A stretch of 64,000 nucleotides of DNA from Macrotrachela quadricornifera (lineage: Eukaryota; Rotifera; Eurotatoria; Philodinida; Philodinidae): positions 96,024 through 160,023 of the forward strand of contig JAJEKB010020319.1 of NCBI GenBank assembly GCA_022393335.1. The letters are read 5' to 3'. Positions 22,981-34,800 of this stretch are shown one piece after another (the first letter of the stretch is position 1; each line of letters begins with the position of its first letter). A model generated the notes under the pieces. The model saw only the letters and a program-made list of their open reading frames with translations. It searched no databases and was not told the DNA's origin. Position numbers and translations under genes: made by a program.

Positions 22981-24102
22981 ATTAAAGAAATTAACGATGG
23001 ACCAATTCCCGTTCTTATACACTCACGTCCTTAAAACGAAAACGGAAATAGGAAACAACGTTAACAGCCACAACAATAGGGATAACTGAAAAGACCACAT
23101 CAACATGTACTCGATTGTATGGACTCATTTTCATTGTAGCAACGATCATGATATTTTTATTTTATTTTTAGTACTCATACACATATTTTGATTTCTTTTG
23201 CTATGTGAAAATCTAGTGGTCTAATGTTTTTTATTGTAGATATATTTATTTATTTCAATCGTACGTTTTCAATCAACAATGAAAATGGATTAACACACCG
23301 CATATTTATCTGAATATCTCAATGTACCGACGGATGAACTTTGAACAAGAAAAGATACATGAGGTTATCTTAATCGAAAATTACAATATTTGAAAAGAAA
23401 CTGTCGAGCAAAAGGAATGACTGGTCAAGCAATTGAAATTTTAATATCGACTGAAAAACCAGATTTGATCAACCCATCTACATGATCAACTAACAGATAA
23501 GAAAGATACGAAAACACGGCATCAGCAACCTTACACCATGAAAAACATCAATGATGACAACAATGCAGTTGTTGTCTTATTCGAAAACCAGGTACAATCA
23601 ACTCCTAAATAAATAATTGAAAGTTTAACCAACGTATTTTCTACCTAGGATTCTATTAAAAAACATCAGCACACACAAACGAATTTGACAAACAATTGTA
23701 AATTCAGTCAGCTGAACTATTATAATGAATAGCAGTACATGGAGCAGCATCAGGCTATAATTTTTATCACTATCTACTATTAACGAAGAGAAAAGAATGA
23801 AGCACAAAGGTTTCCCAGCCGATCATTGCATACTATCTTCTCAACGAGTAAACATTGTCGAAATCCACATTGTGGCATGCTTGACTGACTCTCATACACT
23901 CACCCTCTAATTTAATCCAGACTTTTACATTTCAAACTTACCCAATGAGCTCCTTGAGCAAGGACGAAACCTGGATTGTAAGTAGCGTGAAGTTATTTCT
24001 TATAAATTCACCTCTTACTCATCCTCACTTTTTCACTAGAATGACGTGTTGACTATCGTGTGCTTCTCATTCTCTTTTCCCTCGCTTTCAGCATACTTTC
24101 TA
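22981..24102. other. gene-poor, possible faint coding relic
   Basis: Around 23290-23480 the plus strand reads text with coding-like character in one frame (LNRKLQYLKRNCRAKGMTG) but with stops and no recognised family. Otherwise nothing is identified. Confidence 0.3.
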
Positions 24103-24110
24103 TGTCCAAT

Positions 24111-24931
24111 TAGGCATGCACAGAGCCCGAGCTTCCCAGGTTCGGCCATTCTCGGGCTCGGTCATTCCGGTACCGGGATACCCTTGGGTCCTCAATTACT
24201 ATACTATAGGGGTACCCTTCAGCTTTCACCTACCATACTATGGGAGTACCGTTAGGTCCTCAACTTAGCAATGGCACCATACATTTACTTTACTAGTAAC
24301 TAAGTACCTATCGTAAAATACTGTTGACTGTTTCCGTTTTTCTATTAGTCGAAAAACAGTCCAATCAGATGGCAGCAAATTGTTACTCGCTTATTTCCTT
24401 GGTAACCATGGAAGATTCTATGAGGACTTTTGTAGAGCACCCTCGATAACCTCAAATTGGCCCGGATAACCCTATGATGCGACCCTATCTTGATGGTGAA
24501 AAAACGCCTCGAAATCTGATTCGCTAAAACTCTTTTGTAACAGCCAATCAGATTTCGAGGCGGTTTTTCCCGATGAAGATAAAGACGGAACATAGGGTTA
24601 TCCGGGCCAATTTGAGATTATCGAGGGTGCTCTACAAAAGTCCTCATAGAATCTTCCATGGTTACCAAGGAAATAAGCGAGTAACAATTTGCTGCCATCT
24701 GATTGGACTGTTTTTCGACTAATAGAAAAACGGAAACAGTCAACAGCATTTTACAATAGGTACTTAGTCACTAGTAAAGTCAATATATGATGCTATCCCT
24801 AAACCGAGGACCTAATGGCACCTCTATAGTATAATACTTAAATTCCTGGGAATCCCGGTACCGGAATGACCGAGCCCGGGAATGGCCAAACCCGGGATTC
24901 CCGGTTTATTCCCGGGCTCGGTGCATGCCTA
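24111..24931. mobile_element. hAT-type foldback MITE with 8-bp target duplication
   Basis: Ends are TAGGCATGCAC and GTGCATGCCTA, flanked on both sides by TGTCCAAT (24103-24110 and 24932-24939), an exact 8-bp target-site duplication. Arms of about 400 bp fold on each other; the inner parts (about 24286-24480 and 24595-24790) are nearly identical, while the outer parts carry diverged cccggtaccgg / cgggctcgg motifs. The 8-bp duplication and the TAGG end fit the hAT superfamily. There is no transposase gene, so it would move only in trans. Confidence 0.88.
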
Positions 24932-24939
24932 TGTCCAAT

Positions 24940-25406
24940 AGTCTACTGATGACGAAATATAATAACAATCAATCCAAAACTTCCAGCTATATCATGGCCT
25001 TGCTTTATATGTGTCTGACAATCATGAAAGGGGACAAAAAAATAGAAAAGATACGAAACAAAAGATAGAAAAAATGCGAAAGTATTCGTATAGTGTAATC
25101 ATTTTAACTGGTATTATTATCATTCGTTAATATAAAATAAGCATCATTCTTCTTAGACTTTGCTCGTAAAAAATGACTTCACTCAGTATTGTATCTATCT
25201 GTGTCAATAGGAACCTTCCAAAAGATAAGAATCGAATTATTACCAACTAAATATTTCACGATGATAATAGCATAAGAAAAAAAGCACATACATAAATTTC
25301 TTCATTCGTCTACCTGCACTTTAACACCGACATATTACCTGAAACATTTATTCGAGAAATTAATGGTTCTGATATCTTTTTTTCACTTAGATATATTATT
25401 TAACAG
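24940..25406. other. intergenic, nothing recognised
   Basis: AT-rich sequence between two transposon-like structures; no gene. Confidence 0.35.
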
Positions 25407-25615
25407 GGTAGCTGCGGTAGTGGCACAATCGGAGTACGACATTCCCCCAATCTTTAGAAATTTCGTTGTTTTACTCAACAAAATCCAAAAATTTTTGTTC
25501 ATTTGGTACTAAAAATCATGTTAAATCCCGTAATAAATCGCAATTTTCGAATTTTTACGTAAATAATATCGCTACATCCTCTCCCAATGTTGAGTGAGTC
25601 GCGCCACCACTGGAT
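25407..25615. mobile_element. candidate short MITE
   Basis: The left side reads gggtagctgcggtagtggca and the right side, reverse-complemented, cagctatccagtggtggcgc; inward, both continue with a similar acattccccc / acattgggag stretch. Matches are interrupted by small gaps and no clean target duplication was found, so the boundaries are approximate. Confidence 0.35.
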
Positions 25616-26480
25616 AGCTGTTTTTGAAAAGCGTTATATGATTCGATTGAAAACGCAGATAATCGCGAAAAAAATATTAGTGTTAGGTTTTTTTTTTACT
25701 TATCTTATTATTCATCAATGTCCGACCCGGATCAATCCAGATCGAAACAGCACGATTGCAAACGATCGTGCACAGAGGAATACGATCGTATACCACCATA
25801 TTTTGCAGTATTACCTGTCTCAGCATTATGATCATATATTTCCGTGTCGTATACGACCGTTTACAGGCTTATAAGGACTCCGTATTCACCGACTTGGGAA
25901 GTTTTTGATTACCCGACGCGAGTCGGACATTGTTATTCATACACATGTATTCCGGTTGATATCATTGATTTTGTCATTGAAAGGTTTACAATAACAATGT
26001 GTTTATTTATTTCAGATAAAACACAATTATAAATTCTTTACTATATTTCATCATATTTCAATATTTACTTTTTTATGATTTTACAAACTTATTAATTATA
26101 AACTGTGTAAGTATTATATCATGATTTATAGAATAGAACAGGTATTGAAGCTCGTCTTCCCATTCCACAATCGATCTCAGGCTAGGAGTTTCAGGGTTTC
26201 CAGTTCTTAGGAACCCGGAAACCAGCTACAACTTCGATTGTTTCATCATTTAAAAACGGGTTCCTATGGTTGAGAACCCATCCGGATTCCGGATTCTCAA
26301 GAACGGAAGGCTCATTCCTAATTGCGAACAAAAATTCCTCCCTCACTCACACTGTCGGTCTTTCAATTGGTTTAATTTTCGACCGCAACTAGAAAACTAC
26401 GGAACGGAACTGAAAACTGATACCCTTATCTTAGGCCAGGTACGCTCAAATGACATGAAATTTTCAGGATATGTTCGATC
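25616..26480. other. repeat-derived, no gene
   Basis: Contains palindromic CG-bearing motifs (aacgatcgtgc, tacgatcgta, gtcgtatacgac; 25755-25860) and, from about 26180, GGAACC/GGTTCC-rich inverted motifs. ORFs here follow the repeats and show no family resemblance. Confidence 0.35.
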
Positions 26481-26487
26481 AATGGGC

Positions 26488-26766
26488 GTAAAGCGTGACT
26501 CCAGGAGTGCATACTCCATTGGCACTCCACTTGTACTCCATGGTACCCCACCGGTACTTCATTGATACTCCATTAGTACTTCAATGGTATGCCAAAAATC
26601 TTTGGAGAATCAGCGGAGTATAATCTAAAAAATATGCTGAAGCCCTAATAAAATACTATGTGAATACGATAGAGTAATGATAGAGCAACAGTGGAATATC
26701 AGTGGAGTACCGTGAAGTATAAGTTAGTACTTTTGGAGAACCGGTGGAGTCGCGCTTTTTCCCCCT
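26488..26766. mobile_element. candidate MITE with 11-bp internal repeats
   Basis: Left end aaagcgtgactcca (26490) is mirrored by tggagtcgcgcttt on the right (about 26746-26760). Inside the left arm there is a run of degenerate 11-bp units such as actccattggc, actccacttgt, acttcattgat (about 26508-26590), partly mirrored on the right. No target duplication was found. Confidence 0.45.
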
Positions 26767-26890
26767 TGTGTTGGACCCCTATTAGAGAAATTGATCAAAT
26801 TTTCAGCCCCATATCGTAACATTTGGCAGAGATATTCGTCAGGCATGGGTCAAAAATAGCTATTTTGCCAAACAAAATCTCTCTGTCGAG

Positions 26891-27319
26891 CAGAGTCCGA
26901 CATGGGTCGGGTCAGACCTCGGGTCGGGTCGAGTCACAAAAACATACTTGACATCGGGTCGGGTCGGGTCATATCATGCTCGGGTCGGGTCGGGTCGGAT
27001 CGGATCATATCGTGCTCGGGTCGGGTCGGGTCACAAAAAGTTTACGAATATCAAACTTCATATAAGAAAAGCAGCAATGTTAGATGAGATAATCCTTTCT
27101 TCATTTCGGATATCGGTAGAATATGTATAGGTTTACTGAGAAGATCGTCAATATCTGAAAAAACTCACTTTGATTGGCCAAAAACTATTCCTCATCTCGG
27201 GTCGGGTCATATCATGCTCGGGTCGGGTTATATCAGGCTCGGGTCAGACCGGGTCGGGTCTGATTTTCTGACCTCGGGTCGGGTCGGGTCACAAAAAAAG
27301 TGACCCATGTCGGACTCTG
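26891..27319. mobile_element. hAT-type MITE with internal CGGGT repeats
   Basis: Perfect terminal repeats CAGAGTCCGACATGGGTC (26891) and its inverse ending at 27319. Flanks CTGTCGAG (26883-26890) and CTGTCTAG (27320-27327) are an 8-bp target duplication with one mismatch. The interior holds blocks of (cgggt)n separated by short AT-rich spacers, with tca-tat-cat-gctc recurring. Size, 8-bp duplication and CAGAG end indicate hAT. The interior repeats may be subterminal transposase-binding sites that expanded. Confidence 0.88.
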
Positions 27320-27470
27320 CTGTCTAGACTCATCCTATATAACTATTTTGTTTTGTTTGGGAGTGCATGCCACGAGAGGGCTGCGCCAGTATGAGTACAA
27401 AACGTACACAGAATAAAAGTATATCCTGGAATTTGATACACAAACCTACCTATATTGATATGTACGAATG

Positions 27471-27643
27471 TATGTACTTGGTCAAAAACCCTAGAATTGG
27501 TGATGTACATAATTATGTACTCACATATATACATAGACATGGGTGCAGGCTGATTTCCGCGCGGCGCGAGTCGCCGAAGAGCTGCTTCTCGACGATGATG
27601 AGGTATGTATTTGATCTAAAACCCTAGCATTGGTGATGTACAT
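27471..27643. repeat. 40-bp direct repeat pair flanking a GC-rich island
   Basis: tatgtacttggtcaaaaacc... (27471-27510) and tatgtatttgatctaaaacc... (27604-27643) match at about 35 of 40 positions. Between them lies a short GC-rich patch (about 27541-27600) unlike the neighbourhood. It may be the edges of an insertion. Confidence 0.5.
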
Positions 27644-28731
27644 ATATTTAGTGGTGAAGTTGATGCGATTTTTTATTGGTTGAGGTATTTTGACGGAATA
27701 GATACGTGGATTCCTGTGCATTTAGTTGATTACATATGGATGAAGAGGTGGGGAACATCCCCATCGACCCTGTATGGTTAGGAAATATTGTGTTTCTGTT
27801 TTAGTTTTGATTAGTGTTGCGCCCTCACCCTCATCTTGCGATTGCGTGGATGTGAAAATTTTTCCTGGGAGGAGTTTTATATGAATGAGTGATGAAGGAT
27901 TCAAGATGTAGGAGAAAAAGAAGATGCTTTGTTATTGTGAGTACATTTTGTATCCGTATCCGCGCATCTGTGGGTGAAGATGTAGTACTGTACAGTCACT
28001 TTATGAATTCTTACTTTTTAAGCGAAGAAAAGCGATCACAAGTTCAATGACTTAAAACCTGTGCTGAAAATGGGAGTCTAATTAAATAAGTTTCGGTATA
28101 TATAATTAAAATAAAGATTAATTTAAAAAAAAAGGACTCTGTACTGTAATGCATCTTGACATGCTGTTTCAAACAGAAATATCTAACATATAGGATAAGC
28201 CTAGCAAGCGCATTGTTACTTGCTCGAGTAATGAAGTATGCACTGAGAAAAAACGAAACAAATTTTTAGTTTTTTAAAAAATAAGTACATTTTTCAAGAA
28301 GTGATTATTGAAAATCATCGAAACTTTGTACCAAAAATCGGTGTCAAAGGAAAATCAATGTTGTTTCTGAAAGGTCTAAAGGGGGCTATCTTCCCATGTA
28401 CTTACCTCAATTCTGAAACTTTTGAGTGAGGAGAGAGGCTTAAGACAAAAGGATTTTGTTGCGTATTTCATTTCATAATGAAACATTCATTACTGTTTAT
28501 TGATCGGCACGCAATCTATAATCATAAGTTATAATGAGTATTTATTTTCATTCACAAATAATTTAGAGCTTTGATGACGAGCTACATTTTATAGAATTTG
28601 TATTCAAAAGATTGATAGGCATGAAATTGATAAAAAAAAAGATCCTTCACTGCATAAAATCTAGGATGATATGTAATCTAGTACGATTTTATTTTAATAA
28701 TTCGGCGTCTTTGATACTGAATATATAAAGA
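27644..28731. other. intergenic upstream of the giant gene
   Basis: No gene supported; AT-rich with poly-A runs. The last part is probably the upstream regulatory region of the 28842 gene. Confidence 0.35.
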
Positions 28732-28740
28732 AAATCGCTT
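28732..28740 (+). promoter_or_regulatory. TATA-like box of the giant gene
   Basis: tatataaag lies about 100 bases before the start codon at 28842, a plausible core-promoter distance. This is sequence resemblance only. Confidence 0.35.
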
Positions 28741-28841
28741 TTGGAAATATTAAAGAGTGTATTGGATCATCAATATTTTCTTTTTTAGTGTCTGTTTTTA
28801 GTTGAATTTAAATTTTCAACTACAAAGAAACTCTTATTTAA

Positions 28842-31800
28842 ATGGACACTGCGATAGAATTTAAAAGCTTGCCGTACGATTATGATAAGGCACAAACTTA
28901 CTTCTCAAATGCATTGGAAGATGCACGTCAACAATCTCCTGAACATTTTTCGAAACCAGTTTATGTTCTTGCACCTGTTGATGATAAAGTAGATGGTCAT
29001 TACGAGCATCGATTACGACAGGTTAAGGACAATCGAAGCGAAGAATGCTTCATACTTATTCCTTATTATTTTGGTGAGCTTCATTGGATTGGAGTGTTAT
29101 TAAAGTTCAAAATAGACGGCCAAACTGCTCAAGCGGAATTTATTAATCCAGTGCAAGATTCAAACTTTGTTCCTAAGGAATTACAGAAAAAATTTGCCAA
29201 AGTTTACCCAACTGTTTTGTTACAAGAAAGAAATATTCGAAAGCATGGCAGCAAAGAACAAAGTGCAACATTAATCGTTGAGAATGTATTAGAGGCAGTG
29301 ACCGAGACTAATTCAAATGGTCATAATACAAGTGATTCTCAAAAACTAACAGAAGCAAATCATCTAACATCAACTCTATTCAAAGGTAAATGTTTAAACT
29401 CTGTAGACTTAGAACAGATATCGAATGACCAACCAGAAAAGTCGGAAATTTCCCTGGGTTCTACATCATCAGTGAAAGAAGTGTCGGAAACACAACAACC
29501 GATAAAGCATTATGACAGTCCGAACAATACTAATACTGATAAAAAAGAACACTCCTTAAAAATATTCAAACAACTACAAGAATGTAAAAGTGATTCAATC
29601 GATCGAACAGTTCAAGCGAGTACTACAGAAATAAATGATAGAAGCAGACTTCCGGATTTAAATGAACAAATGACTATTGGATTGACCAATTGTCATCTTC
29701 AAGATATTTCAGAATTATCTGAAGAAATTCAGGAATCAGAAAAACGTATCGAACAGTTTCAAAAACGAGGTAGAATTGATGATGTTAAGAAAGAAACTGA
29801 GCACTTAAGCAAATTAAAACAACTCCAGAACCTTGCCGCCGAAATCAACCATTTAAACTATAAAGAAAATAGCCCTGGAGACATCGAAGAAAGTTTACGT
29901 ATAGGTATAGAAGAATGTCATCTAAATGATGTATCAGAATTATCTGAAGAAATTCAGGAATCTGAAAAACGTATCGAACAGTTTCAAAAACGAGGTAGAA
30001 TTGATGATGTTAAGAAAGAAAATGAATACTTAAGCAAATTAAAACAGTTACAGGATCTCGTCAATGAAATTGATAAACTGAACCCCAAGCCATGCACTTC
30101 TGAAAACAGTAACGAAACAAAACGTTCTCATTTGGAAGAAAGTTTACGTATCGGTCTAGAAGAATGTCATCTAAATGATGCATCAGAATTATCTGAAGAA
30201 ATTCAGGAATCAGAAAAACGTATCGAACAGTTTCAAAAACGAAGCAGAATTGATGACGTTAAGAAAGAAAGTGAATATTTAAGCAAATTAAAACAGTTAC
30301 AGGATCTCGCCATCGAAATTAATGATTTAAACTGTGAAGAAAATAGTTTTGAAAGCATCGAAGAAAGTTTACGTATCGGTTTAGAAGAATGTCATCTAAA
30401 TGATCTATCAGAATTATCTGAAGAAATTCAGGAATCAGAAAAACGTATCGAACAGTTTAAAAGACGAGGTAGAACTGATGACGCTGAGAAAGAAAGTGAA
30501 TATTTGAGTAAATTAAAACAGCTACAGGACCTCGCCACCGAAATCAATGATTTAAACTGTAAACAAAATAGTCCTGAAAACATCGAAAAACTTTTGCGTA
30601 TCGGTTTAGAAGAATGTCATCTAAATGATGTATCAGAATTATCTGAAGAAATTCAGGAATCTGAAAAACGTATCGAACAGTTTCAAAAGCGAGGCAGAAT
30701 TGATGATGTTAAGAAAGAAAGTGAATATTTGGATAAATTAAGAAAACTACAAGGATTTGCTGGTGAAATCGATAAATTCAATTCCAAGTCAGAAACTTCT
30801 AAAAACAGCGACGAAACAAAACGTTCCCATTTGGAAGAAAGTTTACGCATCGGTTTAGTAGAATGTTATCTGAACGATCCTTCAGAATTATCTGAAGAAA
30901 TTCAGGAATCAGAAAAACGTATCGAACAGTTTCAAAAACGAGGTAGACTCGATGATGTTACGAAAGAAACTGAACATCTCACCAAACTAAAACAGCTACA
31001 CAAAATTGTCAATGAAATTAATGATTTAAACTGTAAAGAAAATAGTTCTAAAAATATCGAAGAAAACCAACGTTCTAACTTGGAAGAAATTTTACGTATC
31101 AATCTGCAAGAATGTCGTCTAGATGATGCATCAGAATTATCTGAAGAAATTCAGGTATCAAAAAAACGTATTGAACAGTTTCAGAAACCAAATAGAATTG
31201 ATGATGTTAAGAGAGAAAGTGAACATTTGAGCAAATTAAAAGATTTATATAATGTTAAAAAACAACTTGATTGTTCTAAATCTGATGACTTAGTGAATGA
31301 ATCTGAAGTAGTTGAAAACAACAGCTTGGACGAAGAAGAGCATCCAATAACCGTAGAAAGTCTGGAAAACATGTATAAAGACTTCAGTTCAATGCCATCT
31401 TGTTCGGAGAAGTCTATAAATTGTTTAATGTATTATATTTTGTTGAAATTAATTAGTAGTACAAATAGCATGGATCAAAATATAGAGATACGTAATGAAA
31501 ATGAGCCAGACATAGAAAAAGAATTAGAATGTCTGCACGAACGAATAAGGATAGAAGAATTAGGATCCACAGAAATTCATAATTTAGTACAAGCAGCTTC
31601 AGTCCATATAAAGAATAAAAATTGGAAAGAGACCTTGATTATATTGAAAAAACTTTATAAACAAATTCAGCCACTTGATATCCACGAATTGTTTAGACTC
31701 ATTGAAAAAGTTGATGATGCTGCGTATCTAATAAAGAATAAAGATATCATTTTGTTTTTGGGTGGAACTGGATCGGGTAAATCAACAACTATACATTTTC

Positions 31801-34800
31801 TTTCGGGTTCTAAGATGGTTGAGAAACAAGTAGCAGGAATGAATCATATTGCACCTACTGAAATAAAAAATTGTGAATTAAAAAATATAACAACTTCGCC
31901 ATTTAGTCGATCTGAAACTCGTTACATAACACCTGTTACAGTCAATTTTAAAGATGTTGGAGGTTTTACACATGGTAGCACTATACTATGTGATAGTCCA
32001 GGATTCGAAGATACTAGTGGGCCAGAAGTAGATATCGCAAATGGATTGGGTATTGTTAAGGCAATTAAAGGATGTAAAAGTATAAAACCAGTTGTATTAT
32101 GTAGTTTTCGAAGTATTGGTGATAGGTGTGATGGTATCAAAGATCTTGCTCATGTATTGGTAGGACTAATTCCAGGAATTAAAGAACATATGAGATGTTT
32201 CTCATATATTTTTACAAAATTTCCTGAAAAAGAGAGGAAAACAATTCATGCATTATTAGATGATGTTAATAACAAATTAAATGACCTAGATAAATTAGAT
32301 ATCAGTTTTACGGAATTTTTACAAGATATGTTACAAAAAACAAAAAGAAATACACGAGTATTAGATCCAATCGGTGATGATCCTGGAGAGCTTCTTGATG
32401 AACTTGCACGATCTATTACTATCTCTAATCCTGAGGAAGTATTTCAATTTTCCATCTCAGAAAAATCAAAAGCTATAGTACGTGAACAAGTAAGAAAACA
32501 TCAACTAAGTATTATGTCTACCACTGTTCATTCTGATTATAAATTTTTAAAGTGTAAACTTGGTCAATTAAAACGTTTAAATGAATTGCTTGGCCAAGAA
32601 TACATCGAACAAATCTATAATAATTGTATTCAATATATAAATAAACATCTTTCGAATGAGTATCAAGAAGCTATTTCTGCATTGCATAATTTTATTATTA
32701 ATGAAACAGTTCCAAATATTGAATATATTGAACAGTATCGAATACGATTCGAACATGCTAAACTTGCAGAAAATGTAAGAAAAGAACACTTAGGAAAAGA
32801 AGCTATTCATAGTAGTGCATTTAGTCAACATTTAAAGAAACAATTTGATACGATTCTAGAAAATTTACAAAAAAAAGATGTTAATGATTTATCAATCAAA
32901 GCTAATTTAGATAAGATAAAAATTCTTTCAAATTCTTTTATAGATCTTGATTCTAATAAATACAAAAATGCTTGTCAATCATTAATACAAAAATTCGATT
33001 CTGTTGTTAAGTCGTTTAAAGAATCTGTTCAATCAAATCAATTTGATGCATGTGCGAATAATCTAACGATATTATTCGAAGCATCAATCAATTTAAATGA
33101 ACATCTAAAGAGTGAATATATGACAGGAGAGTATCAAGAATCAAAGAAATATTTCTTTGAGTATCTAAATGATTCTACAGAACAACTTAGTTCTATATTT
33201 GATCAAGAGAAAATAGGAACAAACGATGTAGAAAGTTTAAATAAATGTGTACATATGCTAGAAACTGTTCAAAGCACATATACTCTTGAATCACATATAG
33301 CAAAGAAACCGATTAGTGAAATTTATGAAAGTTTGTTATTGAAAATTCTAAATCATTTTGATAAAATAATCAGAAGCATTGAGAGTGAATTTAATAATGC
33401 AAACTCATTTCAAATTTTAGAACATTATATGACAGAATTAGATTTAATTAGAAAAATATCTATAATTGAATTGCGAACAACTCAATCATATTGTAGTACA
33501 TTAGAGAAATTAATTGGATATATACAAAGATCGAAAGGAGATATTGAAACACAATTAAAAACTTTATTAAAACGAGACGGCAAAGTTGATTATAATAAGT
33601 TAGTAAAGTCTTTATCTAGCTTAAAAGGTGCAAAATGGATAGAAAAATATCGAAAAGAAATATATTTAGATATAATAAATGATGTTGAACAACAAATACT
33701 TCAACATTATCAAATATTAAAAGATTCTATAATTGAAGTTAATTTAGATCTGGATAATTTTGATAAAATTGAATCTACATATAAAATCATTGTTGAAATT
33801 AATGAGATGAAACCTTTGGAAAAACTTATTCCTGGTTTAAATGAACAGATAAAAGAAGTTAATTCTTGGTTTATCAATGTAACGAGTAATATATTTATTC
33901 TTATTAAGAACACATTTAATACAGAAAAATGGAGAGAAGAAAATCATCAAATATTAGATTCCAGTAAGCTTGAAAAAGCATTTCATTACTTAGATAATTG
34001 TAAAAAAATTCATATCTTGCTTAAAAATGATTGTATATCTGCACTTAATCATTTGGAACAATTTGTACGATATTTCAGCAATTTTATTCAAAAGGAAATG
34101 GATGATTGTTTTGAAAATATAAAACAGTATCAAATAAATAAAAATAAAGAAGAACTATTTGAGAAGGCTCGAACACTAGCCAATCGTCTACAACAAATAT
34201 TTGAAATAAAAACAAAATATCCTCGTATTTTTTCATGTTTTCCAAATGAGAATATCATTAATGATTGGAAAAATGAATTATCGAGTTATTTAACTGAATT
34301 ATCCGATGAAATGGCTAAATTAAATGCTACACATCGAGCTGAACCTTTAAGCGTGAAATTACTGATATCAAAAACGTTAAGTAAATTAGATAGTTTTTTA
34401 GATGATGAAAAATTTATTGATGTTTATTACAAATATCAAAGTCAATTTTTCACTCAAACAAATGATGTTTGTAAACAAGTAATAGATGCAATTAAAAATA
34501 GAGATTATGAACGAGTTGCTTTAGAAATGGCAATATTACAATCATCAAATGAAGTAGGAGAGCATTTTTTAAAACAAACTAAACGAGCATTGACTGTTGG
34601 TATTGATAATTTAATGGAAGAGACTAAAATCCAAGCTATTATGCTTGGAAATAATATTGAAATCGAAGGAATTAAATCTGTTGTAGAAAACTTAAAACGA
34701 ATACAACGAGCAGAACAATTTGTATCACAACATCTTGATAAAGCAAACGTAATAGAAACATGCGTAAAAGAAGTAAAAGGGTTTATCGAAGTACGAATAA

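Noticed and set aside
24046..24593. ORFs inside the 24111-24931 element
   Set aside because: They cross the boundaries of a non-coding foldback MITE and have no family resemblance.
26902..27130. ORFs with RVGS-type repeats
   Set aside because: They translate the CGGGT arrays of a MITE and change frame freely; not a gene.
26891..27319. CRISPR-like array (repeat-spacer look of the cgggt blocks)
   Set aside because: Units are a degenerate pentamer with unequal spacers, bounded by hAT terminal repeats and a target duplication.
27367..27904. Overlapping short ORFs around the GC-rich island
   Set aside because: They occur on both strands with no recognisable domain and coincide with direct repeats.
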